This document shows positions 25,673 through 34,547 of a DNA stretch of 57,287 bases, piece by piece. The translations under genes were made by a program, and so were the position numbers. How positions within the stretch are numbered: position 1 is the stretch's first letter; each line of letters opens with the position of its first letter. The DNA comes from Prevotella sp. (GTDB lineage: Bacteria > Bacteroidota > Bacteroidia > Bacteroidales > Bacteroidaceae), in the NCBI GenBank assembly GCA_017619445.1, contig JAFZSI010000071.1, forward strand, positions 1-57,287. Reading direction: 5' to 3'. The notes beneath the pieces were generated by a model. That model worked only from the letters and a program-made list of their open reading frames with translations, had not been told where the DNA came from and ran no database searches.

Positions 25673-26716
25673 ATGAAGCGTTTATTTAGCATATTCCTGT
25701 TGGTTTGTGTGGCTGTAGGCATGGCCGCGCAACCAGCATCGCGCCGACAAGCGCAGCAGACGCAGGCCCGTTCTAACGCCAACAATGTGACCACCCGTGC
25801 CCGTATCTCGTTCCCCACCATGGCCCCCATGTCGGAGGATGTGGTGTGGCGGCGTGACATCTATCGCCAGCTCAGTCTGGAGGAAGATGCCAATGCCGGT
25901 TTGTACTATCCCGTGGAGCCAGTGGACGGGCAGGCCAACCTGTTCACCTATATGTTCAAGCTGATGATGCGCGGACAGATTCGCGTCTATGAGTATCGTA
26001 TGGATGGTAACGAGGTGTTCACCGATTCTGCAAGGGTAAAGCCCAAGGATTTTCTGGACAACTATCACATTTATTATGAGCGGCGTGACCGGGGTGTGCA
26101 TATCGATGACAGCGACATTCCGTCGCGCGAGGTGAAAGGATATTACCTGAAAGAGAGTGCTTATTACGACCAGCAGTCGGCCACCTTCCACCGCAAGGTG
26201 ATTGCCCTGTGCCCCATCATGAGCCGTGAGGATGATTTCGGCGATGCTGCCACGCAGTATCCGCTGTTCTGGGTGAAGTACGACGACTTGGCTCCGTTCC
26301 TTGCCAAGCAGACCATCATGACCAGCAACCTGAACAATGCGGCGATTATGAGTCTTGACGACTATTTCACCCGCAACATGTACAAGGGAAAAATCTACAA
26401 AACCACCAACATGCTGGGCCGCACACTGGCACAGTATTGTCCCACCGACTCTGCCATGGCCAACGAGCAGAAACGCATTGAGGCCGAGCTGGTGGCTTTT
26501 GAGAAAAGCCTTTGGGGTGACCAGGCCCGCAAGGACTCGCTCGACAGTATTGCGAAGCTCAACGACAACCCGAAGCTGAAGAAAGCGTTGAAGAAGAACC
26601 GTCGCGCCTCCACCAAGACCAAGGAGGAGAAGGTGAAGACACGCCGTTCGTCTGGTTCTTCCTCTTCCTCAGGCTCCAGCCCCGCACGTGTTTCAGTGCG
26701 TCGTCAGAGACACTGA
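25673..26716 (+). CDS. gldN: T9SS periplasmic ring protein GldN/PorN
   Basis: 347 residues from ATG 25673 (the frame opens at a TTG at 25655). A signal peptide (MKRLFSIFLLVCVAVGMAAQ) precedes a low-complexity linker rich in Arg, Gln and Ala. The conserved core starts at VVWRRDIYRQLSLEEDANAGLYYPVEP, with FTYMFKLMMRGQIRVYEYRMDG and SAYYDQQSATFHRKVIALCPIM as further family motifs. The tail after about residue 300 is Lys/Ser-rich and low-complexity (SGSSSSSGSSPARVSVRRQRH). It forms the ring together with GldK. Last gene of the T9SS operon. Confidence 0.95.
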   Translation: MKRLFSIFLLVCVAVGMAAQPASRRQAQQTQARSNANNVTTRARISFPTMAPMSEDVVWRRDIYRQLSLEEDANAGLYYPVEPVDGQANLFTYMFKLMMRGQIRVYEYRMDGNEVFTDSARVKPKDFLDNYHIYYERRDRGVHIDDSDIPSREVKGYYLKESAYYDQQSATFHRKVIALCPIMSREDDFGDAATQYPLFWVKYDDLAPFLAKQTIMTSNLNNAAIMSLDDYFTRNMYKGKIYKTTNMLGRTLAQYCPTDSAMANEQKRIEAELVAFEKSLWGDQARKDSLDSIAKLNDNPKLKKALKKNRRASTKTKEEKVKTRRSSGSSSSSGSSPARVSVRRQRH

Positions 26717-26750
26717 TTCAGATGACGTTTTTCGATACGGAAACAAAAAG

Positions 26751-26826
26751 AAAATGCATTTTTTCGGCTATAAATAAAAAAACATCCGGAAAAATGCATT
26801 TTTTTCTTTGAAACACACTACCTTTG
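26751..26826 (+). promoter_or_regulatory. Promoter and paired AAAATGCATTTT palindromes before the barrel protein gene
   Basis: TACCTTTG (26819-26826) is a full -7 match. Upstream, AAAATGCATTTTTT occurs twice, 40 bases apart (26751 and 26791), and the second copy covers the -33 region where no TTTG is seen. Two identical palindromes four helical turns apart suggest an operator. Confidence 0.6.
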
Positions 26827-26865
26827 TAAAGTTGTTAGAATTAATCACCAGAAAACTATTTTATT

Positions 26866-27489
26866 ATGAGAAAAATCTATGCAGTATTTGTCCTGTTGGC
26901 AGCCATGATGATGGCGCAGTCAGCACAAGCACAAGCCAGTTTTGGTGTGCGTGGTGGTCTGAATGTTAGCAACATGTCGCTTGACAAAGACGTGTTTAAT
27001 GTTTCTAACCGTGCAGGCTTCTTCATTGGTCCGAGTGTAAAATTAGGATTCGGTAGCATTGGGGCAGACATCTCTGCTCTCTACGACCAGCGCGAGGCCA
27101 AGGTGAACGAAGAGACCATCAAGCAGAAGAGCATCGTGATTCCCGTCAACGCCCGCTTCAACATCGGTATGGGTGCTGCCAGTGCTTTCATCGCAGCTGG
27201 ACCTCAGTTCGGTTTCAACGTGGGTGATGATGAATTTACGTTCAAAGACCTGAAAGGCAGTAGCGAGACAGCACAGGACAAGTTCCAGCTGAAGAAGTCG
27301 AATTTCAGCGTCAATGTGGGCGGTGGTGTTCACTTTGGCAAGCTTGACATCGGTTTGGTTTATAACATCGCCGTTGGAAAGACCGCTGATGTGGACGCAA
27401 AAGGAGCCTTTGATACCACTAAGGATGCCATCAAGAACTTCGACGCAAAGAACAATGCCTGGCAGATTTATGCCGCCTACTACTTCTAA
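26866..27489 (+). CDS. Outer membrane beta-barrel porin-family protein
   Basis: 207 residues. A signal peptide (MRKIYAVFVLLAAMMMAQSA, cleaved at AQAQA) is followed by SFGVRGGLNVSNMS, the usual first strand of the 'PorT/OMP_b-brl_2' group of Bacteroidetes barrels. Alternating strands (FFIGPSVKLGFGSIGADISALY; SASFIAAGPQFGFNVG-like; FSVNVGGGVHFGKLDIGLVYNIAVG) end with WQIYAAYYF, whose last Phe is the outer-membrane assembly signal. Eight strands would fit the length. It has its own promoter with an unusual pair of palindromes and so is regulated separately from the T9SS operon upstream. The specific role is unknown. Confidence 0.9.
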   Translation: MRKIYAVFVLLAAMMMAQSAQAQASFGVRGGLNVSNMSLDKDVFNVSNRAGFFIGPSVKLGFGSIGADISALYDQREAKVNEETIKQKSIVIPVNARFNIGMGAASAFIAAGPQFGFNVGDDEFTFKDLKGSSETAQDKFQLKKSNFSVNVGGGVHFGKLDIGLVYNIAVGKTADVDAKGAFDTTKDAIKNFDAKNNAWQIYAAYYF

Positions 27490-27595
27490 ACGTTGACTTT
27501 TTTCTAATCACATCCAACAACTTTGATATTCGAAAGTATGTCTGGAAATGGCTTGAGTGCTGTTTCTTGACATGCTTTTCGACTTTTTTATTTGC

Positions 27596-29884
27596 ATGAG
27601 TCTCATGGTGCGCAACGATTCAGGCCGTTTTGCCGATGTTATTCTGCCTCTTCCATTGGAAGGGCTGTTCACCTACTCGGTGCCAGCGTCGCTGGCCGGG
27701 CAGGTGCGGTTCGGCGTGCGTGTACTTGTGCCATTAGGGCGAAGCAAAAAGTACTTGGGCATTGTGGTGCGTGTGCACGACCAGCAGCCGGCATTTGGCA
27801 CGAAAGACATTCTCGCCGTGCCCGACAAGTCGCCCATATTGCTGCCTACACAATGGAAACTGTGGCAGTGGATAGCCGACTATTATCTGTCGCCTGTTGG
27901 CGAAGTGATGAAGGCCGCCTTGCCCTCTGGACTGAAGGCTGAGGACGGCTACAAACCGAAGACAGAACTCTATGTTGGGCTGGCTCCTCAGTTGCAAAAC
28001 GAGCCGAGCTTGCATGTGGCACTCAACATGCTGTCGAAGGCCAGAAAACAGGAAAAGGTTTTCATGGACTACCTTACCTTGTCACACTGGGACACGCTCA
28101 GCGGCAGCGTCTGTGCTGAGCCGCCCGCAGAAATTACCCGCGACGAGCTGATGAACGAGAGCAACTGCACGTTGGCCGTGGTGAAAAGTCTCATCGACCG
28201 CAAGTTCCTTGTCACCTACGAGAAAGAAGTGAGCCGCATCAATGCTCCGGCACCAACTTCTAATCTCCAACAACTGAAACCGCTCACCACCGCCCAGCAA
28301 GACGCTTTCAACCAGATTCAGTTTCAGTTCCTGAAAAAGAATGTGGTGCTGTTGCACGGTGTAACCTCCAGCGGAAAGACCGAAATCTATATCCACCTCA
28401 TTCAGCAAGCCATTGACCGCCACGAGCAGGTGCTCTATCTCTTGCCCGAGATTGCCCTTACCGTGCAGATGATGGACCGTCTGCGGCGTGTGTTCGGTTC
28501 GCGCTTGGGCATTTACCACAGCAAGTACAGTGATGCCGAACGGGTGGAAATATGGCAGAAACAGCTGTCTAAGAATCCCTATGACATCATTCTTGGGGCG
28601 CGCTCTGCCGTGCTACTGCCTTTCCAACGGCTCGGCCTGATTATTGTTGACGAGGAGCATGAGACATCGTTCAAGCAACAAGACCCCATGCCGCGCTATC
28701 ATGCCCGCTCTGTGGCTATAATGATGGGGTGCAAGGTGCTTCTCGGTACCGCCACACCCTCGGCAGAGAGCTATCAGAACGCCATAAGCGGGAAATATGG
28801 ACTCGTTACGCTCAACACGCGCTATAAAGACATTCAACTGCCCGAGATACAAGTGGTTGACATCAAAGACTTGCAGCGGCGCAAAATGATGAGTGGTCCT
28901 TTTTCGCCCCAACTGCTCGCAGCCGTCAGAAAAGCTTTAGAGAGCGGTCGCCAAGTCATCTTGTTCCAAAACCGCCGCGGCTTTGCACCCATGATAGAAT
29001 GTCGCTCATGCGGCTGGGTGCCCCATTGCGAGCATTGCGACGTGAGTCTCACCTACCACAAGAACATCGGACAGCTTAGTTGTCACTATTGCGGCTACAC
29101 CTACGCTGTGCCCACCGTCTGTCCCAGTTGTGGCGACACCCATTTGCAGGGGCGTGGCTTCGGCACCGAGAAGATAGAGGATTTCATCCGCGACATCTTT
29201 CCCGACGCCCGTATTGCCCGCATGGACCTCGACACTACCCGCACACGCAACGCTTATGAGCGGCTCATCGGCGACTTCTCTTCCGGTCGCACCAACCTGC
29301 TCATCGGTACGCAGATGGTTACCAAGGGCCTTGACTTCGACCGTGTGGCCGTGGTGGGCATCCTCAGTGCCGACTCCATGCTCAACTATCCCGACTACCG
29401 CGCCTTCGAGCAGGCTTTCACCATGATGGCACAGGTGAGCGGGCGCGCCGGGCGCAAAGGGCAGCGCGGCCTGGTGATTCTGCAAACAAAGAACCCGCAG
29501 CTGCCCGTCATCAGTCATGTGGTAAACAACGACTATACCGCTTTTTTCAACGCCCTCTCCGCTGAACGCCGACAATTTCACTACCCCCCGTTCTATCGTC
29601 TCATCTATGTCTATCTGAAACACCAGAAGGAAACCGTTGTCAGTACAGCCGCCGTCGAATTGGCCAGCCGCCTGCGTCAGTGGTTCGGCCAGCGAGTGCT
29701 TGGCCCCGACAAACCCGTCGTGGCGCGCATCAAGTCGCTCTGCATCCGCAAGATGGTGCTCAAACTCGAGCCTGGCCTGTCCTCTGCCCAGGTGCGACAA
29801 TGCCTGCGTCAGGCACAAGAGCAGATGCTTGCCGACAAACGCTATGCTTCGGTGCAGATTTATTATGATGTAGATCCGCTGTAG
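27596..29884 (+). CDS. priA: Primosomal replication restart helicase PriA
   Basis: About 762 residues; ATG 27596 or 27605 is the likely start, since the family begins with FADVILPLPLEGLFTYSVP. Motifs in order: DNA-binding winged N-terminal domain; helicase motif I GVTSSGKTEIYI; motif II IIVDEEHETSFKQ; TATPSAES; the zinc-binding insert with eight Cys (CRSCGWVPHCEHC and CHYCGY...CPSCGD); GTQMVTKGLDFDRV; VSGRAGRKGQRGLV. It reloads the replisome at stalled forks in the cytoplasm. Complete. It converges with the FadL-like gene across a 38-bp perfect stem. Confidence 0.96.
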   Translation: MSLMVRNDSGRFADVILPLPLEGLFTYSVPASLAGQVRFGVRVLVPLGRSKKYLGIVVRVHDQQPAFGTKDILAVPDKSPILLPTQWKLWQWIADYYLSPVGEVMKAALPSGLKAEDGYKPKTELYVGLAPQLQNEPSLHVALNMLSKARKQEKVFMDYLTLSHWDTLSGSVCAEPPAEITRDELMNESNCTLAVVKSLIDRKFLVTYEKEVSRINAPAPTSNLQQLKPLTTAQQDAFNQIQFQFLKKNVVLLHGVTSSGKTEIYIHLIQQAIDRHEQVLYLLPEIALTVQMMDRLRRVFGSRLGIYHSKYSDAERVEIWQKQLSKNPYDIILGARSAVLLPFQRLGLIIVDEEHETSFKQQDPMPRYHARSVAIMMGCKVLLGTATPSAESYQNAISGKYGLVTLNTRYKDIQLPEIQVVDIKDLQRRKMMSGPFSPQLLAAVRKALESGRQVILFQNRRGFAPMIECRSCGWVPHCEHCDVSLTYHKNIGQLSCHYCGYTYAVPTVCPSCGDTHLQGRGFGTEKIEDFIRDIFPDARIARMDLDTTRTRNAYERLIGDFSSGRTNLLIGTQMVTKGLDFDRVAVVGILSADSMLNYPDYRAFEQAFTMMAQVSGRAGRKGQRGLVILQTKNPQLPVISHVVNNDYTAFFNALSAERRQFHYPPFYRLIYVYLKHQKETVVSTAAVELASRLRQWFGQRVLGPDKPVVARIKSLCIRKMVLKLEPGLSSAQVRQCLRQAQEQMLADKRYASVQIYYDVDPL

Positions 29885-29892
29885 ATATATTT

Positions 29893-30007
29893 TTCGGGGG
29901 TACGAAGGTGCGGGGGTACGGAGGTACGAGGTTTGTCTCTTCAACGGGGTATCCATAAAAAGTACTATTCTCGTACCTCCGTACCCCCGCACCTTCGTAC
30001 CCCCGAA
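29893..30007. terminator. 38-bp perfect inverted repeat between priA and the FadL-like gene
   Basis: The arm at 29893-29930 (starts TTCGGGGGTACGAAGGTGCG) is exactly complementary to 29970-30007, with a 39-base loop. The arm itself has inner repeats of GGGGGTACG and GAAGGTGCG. It lies between two converging genes and probably terminates both. Confidence 0.85.
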
Positions 30008-30067
30008 CAACAGTCTAAAAGTCTATTTGTCTTTATCCCTTTGTCTCTCTGTCAGAACAGCTCTCTG

Positions 30068-31630
30068 TCAGAAATCCACTTGGCATCCCACGCCCAGCAC
30101 GCGGTTGCTGCGGGTGAACGAGTCGCTCACGAGCGGCTCTTTGGATGTGATGCGGTCGTAGTGTTCGTAGTTTGTCTGGAAGTAAGCCGCGTTGAGCGTC
30201 ACCTTGTCGCTCACCTTGTAGGCGAAACCGAAGCCGAAGCTGCTGCTGTTCACCACAAACGACATGTCGTTCATATACTCGTCGGTCAGCTGGTAGCGGG
30301 TCAGTTGCAGACCGCCCGAAACCGTCAGCCGGTCGTTCACGTCCCATTCGGCACCGCCCAGATACTCGTTTGTGCCGCCGCCTAATAGCTTCTGTGTGTT
30401 GTTGTACCAGTTCACGTCCTTGTCAAAGAAATGATGGTAACCCAGGTTCAGCCTTATTCCGTCGGAAACTGTCCACTGTGCGCCCACTGCCAGCTGAGCG
30501 GGCGAATCTTCGTCAACTTTCTCACCGTCGCGGAACTTGTTGACCGCAGGAATTTCGCTCGCCTCGTTCACCGTCGATTCGTTTTTCATGCGCATCTGCG
30601 TCTTGAACTCATATTTCGCCGCCACGTTGAACGCACCGAAACGATAGTCAATGCCCACCACCGGAGCCAGACCCACGCCGGTCTGGTTGCACAACAGGTT
30701 CACGCCCTGCGAATACTTCTGCAGCGCGTTCAGATTGTCGCTCGTGCCCTGGAGCGTGGCCCCCGAAGCCTCCAACTGACTCTTGGCAGCTGTCAGTTCC
30801 GTAGGAACCGGCGCGCCCGCAGCCTCATACTGGGCGATGCCGCTGTTCACGCGGGCCAACTGCTCGGCAACGTAACTCATGCCGCCATCCACCATGGCCG
30901 TGGCATTCTGCATGAAACTGCCGAAGTTCACGTAGCCCGCAGCCGTCTTTACCTGAATGTTGCTGATTTTGGCCTTGTACGTGGCAGTGCCGTAGAGCAG
31001 GCGCAGACCGCCATAGACAGCCAGGTCGGGCGTAATCTTATAGGCCGCACCAAGCTGGAAACCAAAATAATACTGCCGTCCCTGCATATAGCCGTCCATG
31101 TCGTAGCCCGTCACGCCCGGAGCCTGCTGCCCCAGGGCCGTGGCCAGCTGGTCCAGACCTGCCAGCTGATGGGCAATGCTGCCCACCACGCTCTCGAACG
31201 AGCCCAGACCGTCGGCAAACTCACACTTGCCGCCGCCACCGGGCACCGAGAAGTTCAGCTGCCAGCTCCAGTCGCCTTTGTTCCAGGCTGCCTGCAGCGA
31301 AGGGATGAACGGTGCGTCGGCCACACCCTCGAATATTTTCGTGCTCTGCCCGTTGTTCTTGCGGCCCAATGCAAACACCGGGTTCGCCGACTCGATGGTG
31401 CGCGTCTGGTGAGCATACTGCCAGTTGAGTGCCAGATGGAATCCTTCGGGCATGAACGCCACGCCCGCCGGGTTGCTATACACGCCGTCGAGCCCGATGG
31501 CCGCATCGCGCGCGGGGTTTCTAAGAAAGTTTACGCTTTGATTCGTGTTGGTCAGGATGCCACCAGCCGTAGCCTCCTGAAATGCCGCACCGAGCAACAG
31601 GCTGGCGCAGATGATAATCGTTTTTTTCAT
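30068..31630 (-). CDS. FadL/OmpP1-family outer membrane transporter
   Basis: 520 residues from the ATG at 31630 (an earlier in-frame Met lies in the leader). A signal peptide (MKKTIIICASLLLGAAFQEA) precedes the hatch region GILTNTNQSVNFLRNPARDAAIGLDGVYSNPAGVAFM, which is the family signature. The barrel strands run to the C-terminal VLGVGCQVDF with terminal Phe. Members carry hydrophobic compounds such as fatty acids across the outer membrane. A Gln/Ala-rich helical insert (EQLARVNSGIAQYEAAGAPV...) lies in one extracellular loop. It has its own promoter. Confidence 0.92.
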   Translation of the reverse strand: MKKTIIICASLLLGAAFQEATAGGILTNTNQSVNFLRNPARDAAIGLDGVYSNPAGVAFMPEGFHLALNWQYAHQTRTIESANPVFALGRKNNGQSTKIFEGVADAPFIPSLQAAWNKGDWSWQLNFSVPGGGGKCEFADGLGSFESVVGSIAHQLAGLDQLATALGQQAPGVTGYDMDGYMQGRQYYFGFQLGAAYKITPDLAVYGGLRLLYGTATYKAKISNIQVKTAAGYVNFGSFMQNATAMVDGGMSYVAEQLARVNSGIAQYEAAGAPVPTELTAAKSQLEASGATLQGTSDNLNALQKYSQGVNLLCNQTGVGLAPVVGIDYRFGAFNVAAKYEFKTQMRMKNESTVNEASEIPAVNKFRDGEKVDEDSPAQLAVGAQWTVSDGIRLNLGYHHFFDKDVNWYNNTQKLLGGGTNEYLGGAEWDVNDRLTVSGGLQLTRYQLTDEYMNDMSFVVNSSSFGFGFAYKVSDKVTLNAAYFQTNYEHYDRITSKEPLVSDSFTRSNRVLGVGCQVDF

Positions 31631-31662
31631 ATCCTTAAACAAAACTTTATAAAAATTGGTTG

Positions 31663-31693
31663 CAAAGATACCTCCATTGTTCAAAATTTCCAA
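31663..31693 (-). promoter_or_regulatory. Promoter of the FadL-like gene
   Basis: TATCTTTG on the minus strand (complement of 31663-31670) with a TTG -33 box (complement of 31691-31693) at 20-base spacing. Just upstream, AAAACTGCAC (31727-31736) and GTGCAGTTTT (31752-31761) form a 10-bp perfect inverted repeat, a possible regulator site. Confidence 0.75.
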
Positions 31694-31915
31694 TTTTATA
31701 GGTCTGTATTTATGGTTTGTTAACTAAAAACTGCACAAAACATGCACAAAAGTGCAGTTTTGTGCAAAAATATTTGCGTTTTGTGTGCGCAAACATCCAC
31801 TTTTCCTCACTTGTTTCCGTGAACAATAAATGTATTTCTACGATTCTACAGATTATCTTCCCACGTTATTCTCACCATACTGTGAGTGGTGGAAATAACT
31901 GTCCACTTTGCATCT

Positions 31916-32103
31916 GAATTTTCTAAAGAATTTCAACGTAAAGTAATGGGTTGTATTTGCCACTCCTGACCCCCATTTAGCAAAGCGCGGGTTTAGCACA
32001 GAATTCTCTAAAGAATTTCAACGTAAAGTTATGGGTTGTATTTGCCGCTCCTGACCCCCGTTTTGCAAAGCGCGGGTTTAGCACAGAATTTTCTAGAGAA
32101 TTT
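31916..32103 (+). repeat. 85-bp tandem composite repeat, locus C
   Basis: Palindrome boxes at 31916-31933, 32001-32018 and 32086-32103 are exactly 85 bases apart. Each interval contains CGTAAAGTAATGGGTTGTAT, CCACTCCTGACCCCC and GCAAAGCGCGGGTTTAGCAC. The same composite unit, in reverse orientation, is at 53764-53866. The flanks 31762-31915 and 32104-32287 hold no gene that I can see. Confidence 0.9.
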
Positions 32104-32287
32104 TATCGTAACGTTGAGAGTTATTTTCATGATGCAGGTGAAGGGAAACCTATTTTCCATATTTACGGGCGTTAAACCGAAGGAACCGTCTTCTTTCTGG
32201 GAATCACACGGTTGCCTGTCGTGTAATATGCCCAGAAAAAAGGCGGCTCCATATTATCAATGCGCCCAGCGCTGTCATTATTTGCGC

Positions 32288-34387
32288 TCAGCGTCTTCTT
32301 TTCTTTTTGCTTTCGCCGGTGTTTTGCGGGGTGCCGGGTTTGTTGAGGGTGGGGTAGCTGACGCGGGTGTGGTAGATGCTCATCAGGCGTTCGGTGAGCA
32401 CCTGCTTAGCCTGCGAGATGTCGGAGAAATTGATGGGACACTCGGTGAAATAGCCCTCTGCAATCTGCGCGTCGATGATGCGGTTGACGAGCTGGCTGAT
32501 GCTCTGCTCGGTATATTCGCTGAGCGAGCGTGCGGCTGCCTCTACGGAGTCGGCCATCATAAGAATGGCCTGCTCGCGGGTGGAGGGGTTGGGGCCGGGG
32601 TAGGTGAAGGGCGCCTCGTCAATGGTCTGGTTGGGGTGCTCGTTGACGTATGAGATGTAGAAATACTTGGTTTTGCCGCAGCCGTGGTGTGTGGCTATAA
32701 AGTCTTTGATGATGGCGGGCAGGTTGTATTTCTCTGCTATGCGCAAGCCCTCGGTGACGTGGTTGATGACAATCTGTGCTGCCTGCAGGCGGTCCATGTT
32801 GGCGAGGGGGTTGACTCCTTTCTGGTTTTCGGTATAGAATGCGGGGTTCTGCATCTTTCCTATGTCGTGGTAGAAAGCTCCTGTGCGCACGAGCAGGGCC
32901 TTGGCTCCGATTCGGTTGGCTATTTCGGCTGCGAGGTTACCCACCATGATGCTGTGCTGGAATGTGCCTGGTGCGAGTTCGCTGAGTCGGCGCAGGGCGT
33001 CTTTGCTGGTATTGGAAAGCTCGATGAGTGCCACGTCGGAGATGAACCCGAAGAGTTTCTCGATGATGTACATCAGGGGGTAGGCGAAGAGCAGCAGCAC
33101 GCCGCCCACGGCCAGATAGGTGTACATGCTGTGGTCCATGGTGAGGATGTTGTTGTCCTGCATGAGCTGCAGCGCTAAGTAGGTGGCGGCGCTGGTGAGC
33201 GTGACGAGCACGGCTGTGTTGAACAGCTGTGAGCGGTTTGACAGTTCGCGGAGCGAATAGATGGCGACGAGCCCTGACGTGAGCTGCACGATGATGAACT
33301 CGTACTGGTATTTGACTGCTGCCGCGCAGAGGAGTATCATGATGGCGTGGGTGATGAAGGCTGTGCGTGAGTCCATGAACACGCGTGTGAGGATGGGCAC
33401 GATGGCGAAGGGCAGCACATAGACGCTGAGGATGGTGTTTTTCATCATGATGGACACCACGATGGGGAAGATGGTAATCATGGCGTAGAGCAGGAGCATG
33501 GTGCGCGTGTTCTGGAAATAGTCTTTGCGGAACAGGGCCAGATAGAGTGTGAACAGCATGATGAGAATGCCCACGAAGAGCGTCTGCCCGATGATGGTTG
33601 AGGCAATCTCATTGCCTTTGCTGTTGCGGCGTTGCATCTCGCGCTCAAAGGAGTTGAGCACACGGTAGGTGTAGTCGTCCACAATCTCTCCGCGGTCAAT
33701 GATTTTCTGTCCGCTGAGCACCATGCCGCTGGCTAAGGGTATAGAGCTGAGCAGGTCGGCCTTCTCGGTTTCGCTGCGCTCCTTGTCGTAGATGACGTTT
33801 GGTGCAATGTATTCTGTGAGGTCGCATTTTTGCAGGATGGCGCGCTGTGGGCCGAGCTTCTCGTCGGTAAACAGTTTGGTGTAGGCGGTTTTGGTGGAGT
33901 AGAGGCAGTTGATTTGCAGGCTTGAGGCTTCTTTTCCGCTGACAATGCGTATCATGTTGGTGCTGTCCTTGGAAATGTTGTCATACTGCTGTGCCGACAT
34001 GATGCCCGACTGGTAGAGGCGGTGCAGCCGGTCGGTGATGATGGTCATATATTCGGCTGGCAGGCCGGGAATGCCGTCCTGGAAGTCGTAAAGAAACTTG
34101 TTGATGTGTTTTTTCTCCACCTCGGTGTCATAGCTGAAGTAGGGTTCAAACTGGTTGATGAGACTGTCTTGTTCTGCCTTCACGGTCTCGTCGGTTTTAT
34201 AGATGGGGAAGTCGAAGTTGGCAATAAACGAGCCATACATCCAAGGCTTTCCAACGTCATAGCGGTACTGAGGTCCGTTGTCGCGGGGCAGGGCCCATAC
34301 AATGAGTGCTATCGTGACGATTATCAGTGCCAATATGGCGAGCAATCTGCGTAGTGAACGCTTTTCGCTAATGTTTGATTTACGCAT
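32288..34387 (-). CDS. pgpH: PgpH-type 7TM-HD phosphohydrolase (likely cyclic-di-AMP phosphodiesterase)
   Basis: 699 residues. One N-terminal membrane helix (LLAILALIIVTIALIVWALP) and a long extracellular 7TMR-HDED domain (residues about 35-265) precede seven membrane helices. The cytoplasmic HD domain carries KALLVRTGAFYHDIGK with the HD pair, HVTEGLRIAEKY, ATHHG and MMADSVEAAARS with the conserved Asp. In the PgpH family this domain cleaves cyclic-di-AMP to pApA, controlling turgor and envelope stress. No partner cyclase is in the window. A basic tail (GESKKKRRR) ends the protein. It is divergent from gltX. Confidence 0.93.
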   Translation of the reverse strand: MRKSNISEKRSLRRLLAILALIIVTIALIVWALPRDNGPQYRYDVGKPWMYGSFIANFDFPIYKTDETVKAEQDSLINQFEPYFSYDTEVEKKHINKFLYDFQDGIPGLPAEYMTIITDRLHRLYQSGIMSAQQYDNISKDSTNMIRIVSGKEASSLQINCLYSTKTAYTKLFTDEKLGPQRAILQKCDLTEYIAPNVIYDKERSETEKADLLSSIPLASGMVLSGQKIIDRGEIVDDYTYRVLNSFEREMQRRNSKGNEIASTIIGQTLFVGILIMLFTLYLALFRKDYFQNTRTMLLLYAMITIFPIVVSIMMKNTILSVYVLPFAIVPILTRVFMDSRTAFITHAIMILLCAAAVKYQYEFIIVQLTSGLVAIYSLRELSNRSQLFNTAVLVTLTSAATYLALQLMQDNNILTMDHSMYTYLAVGGVLLLFAYPLMYIIEKLFGFISDVALIELSNTSKDALRRLSELAPGTFQHSIMVGNLAAEIANRIGAKALLVRTGAFYHDIGKMQNPAFYTENQKGVNPLANMDRLQAAQIVINHVTEGLRIAEKYNLPAIIKDFIATHHGCGKTKYFYISYVNEHPNQTIDEAPFTYPGPNPSTREQAILMMADSVEAAARSLSEYTEQSISQLVNRIIDAQIAEGYFTECPINFSDISQAKQVLTERLMSIYHTRVSYPTLNKPGTPQNTGESKKKRRR

Positions 34388-34457
34388 AATATTATCCGAT
34401 TTTTACTATCACCGTGCGAAAATACAAAAAAAATATGCTATTATGCAAAAAAAATCG

Positions 34458-34465
34458 TACTTTTG
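34458..34465 (+). promoter_or_regulatory. Likely -7 box of the gltX promoter
   Basis: TACTTTTG (34458-34465) is a TAnnTTTG match; no TTTG lies 19-21 bases upstream. The opposite strand has TATTTTCG near 34415, a weaker candidate for pgpH. Confidence 0.5.
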
Positions 34466-34547
34466 CATAAAAATTTCACCCGTAACAGAAAAAACTCGAT
34501 TTTTCTATACTCGTTGAATCATTATTTCGCATATAATACACAGATAA

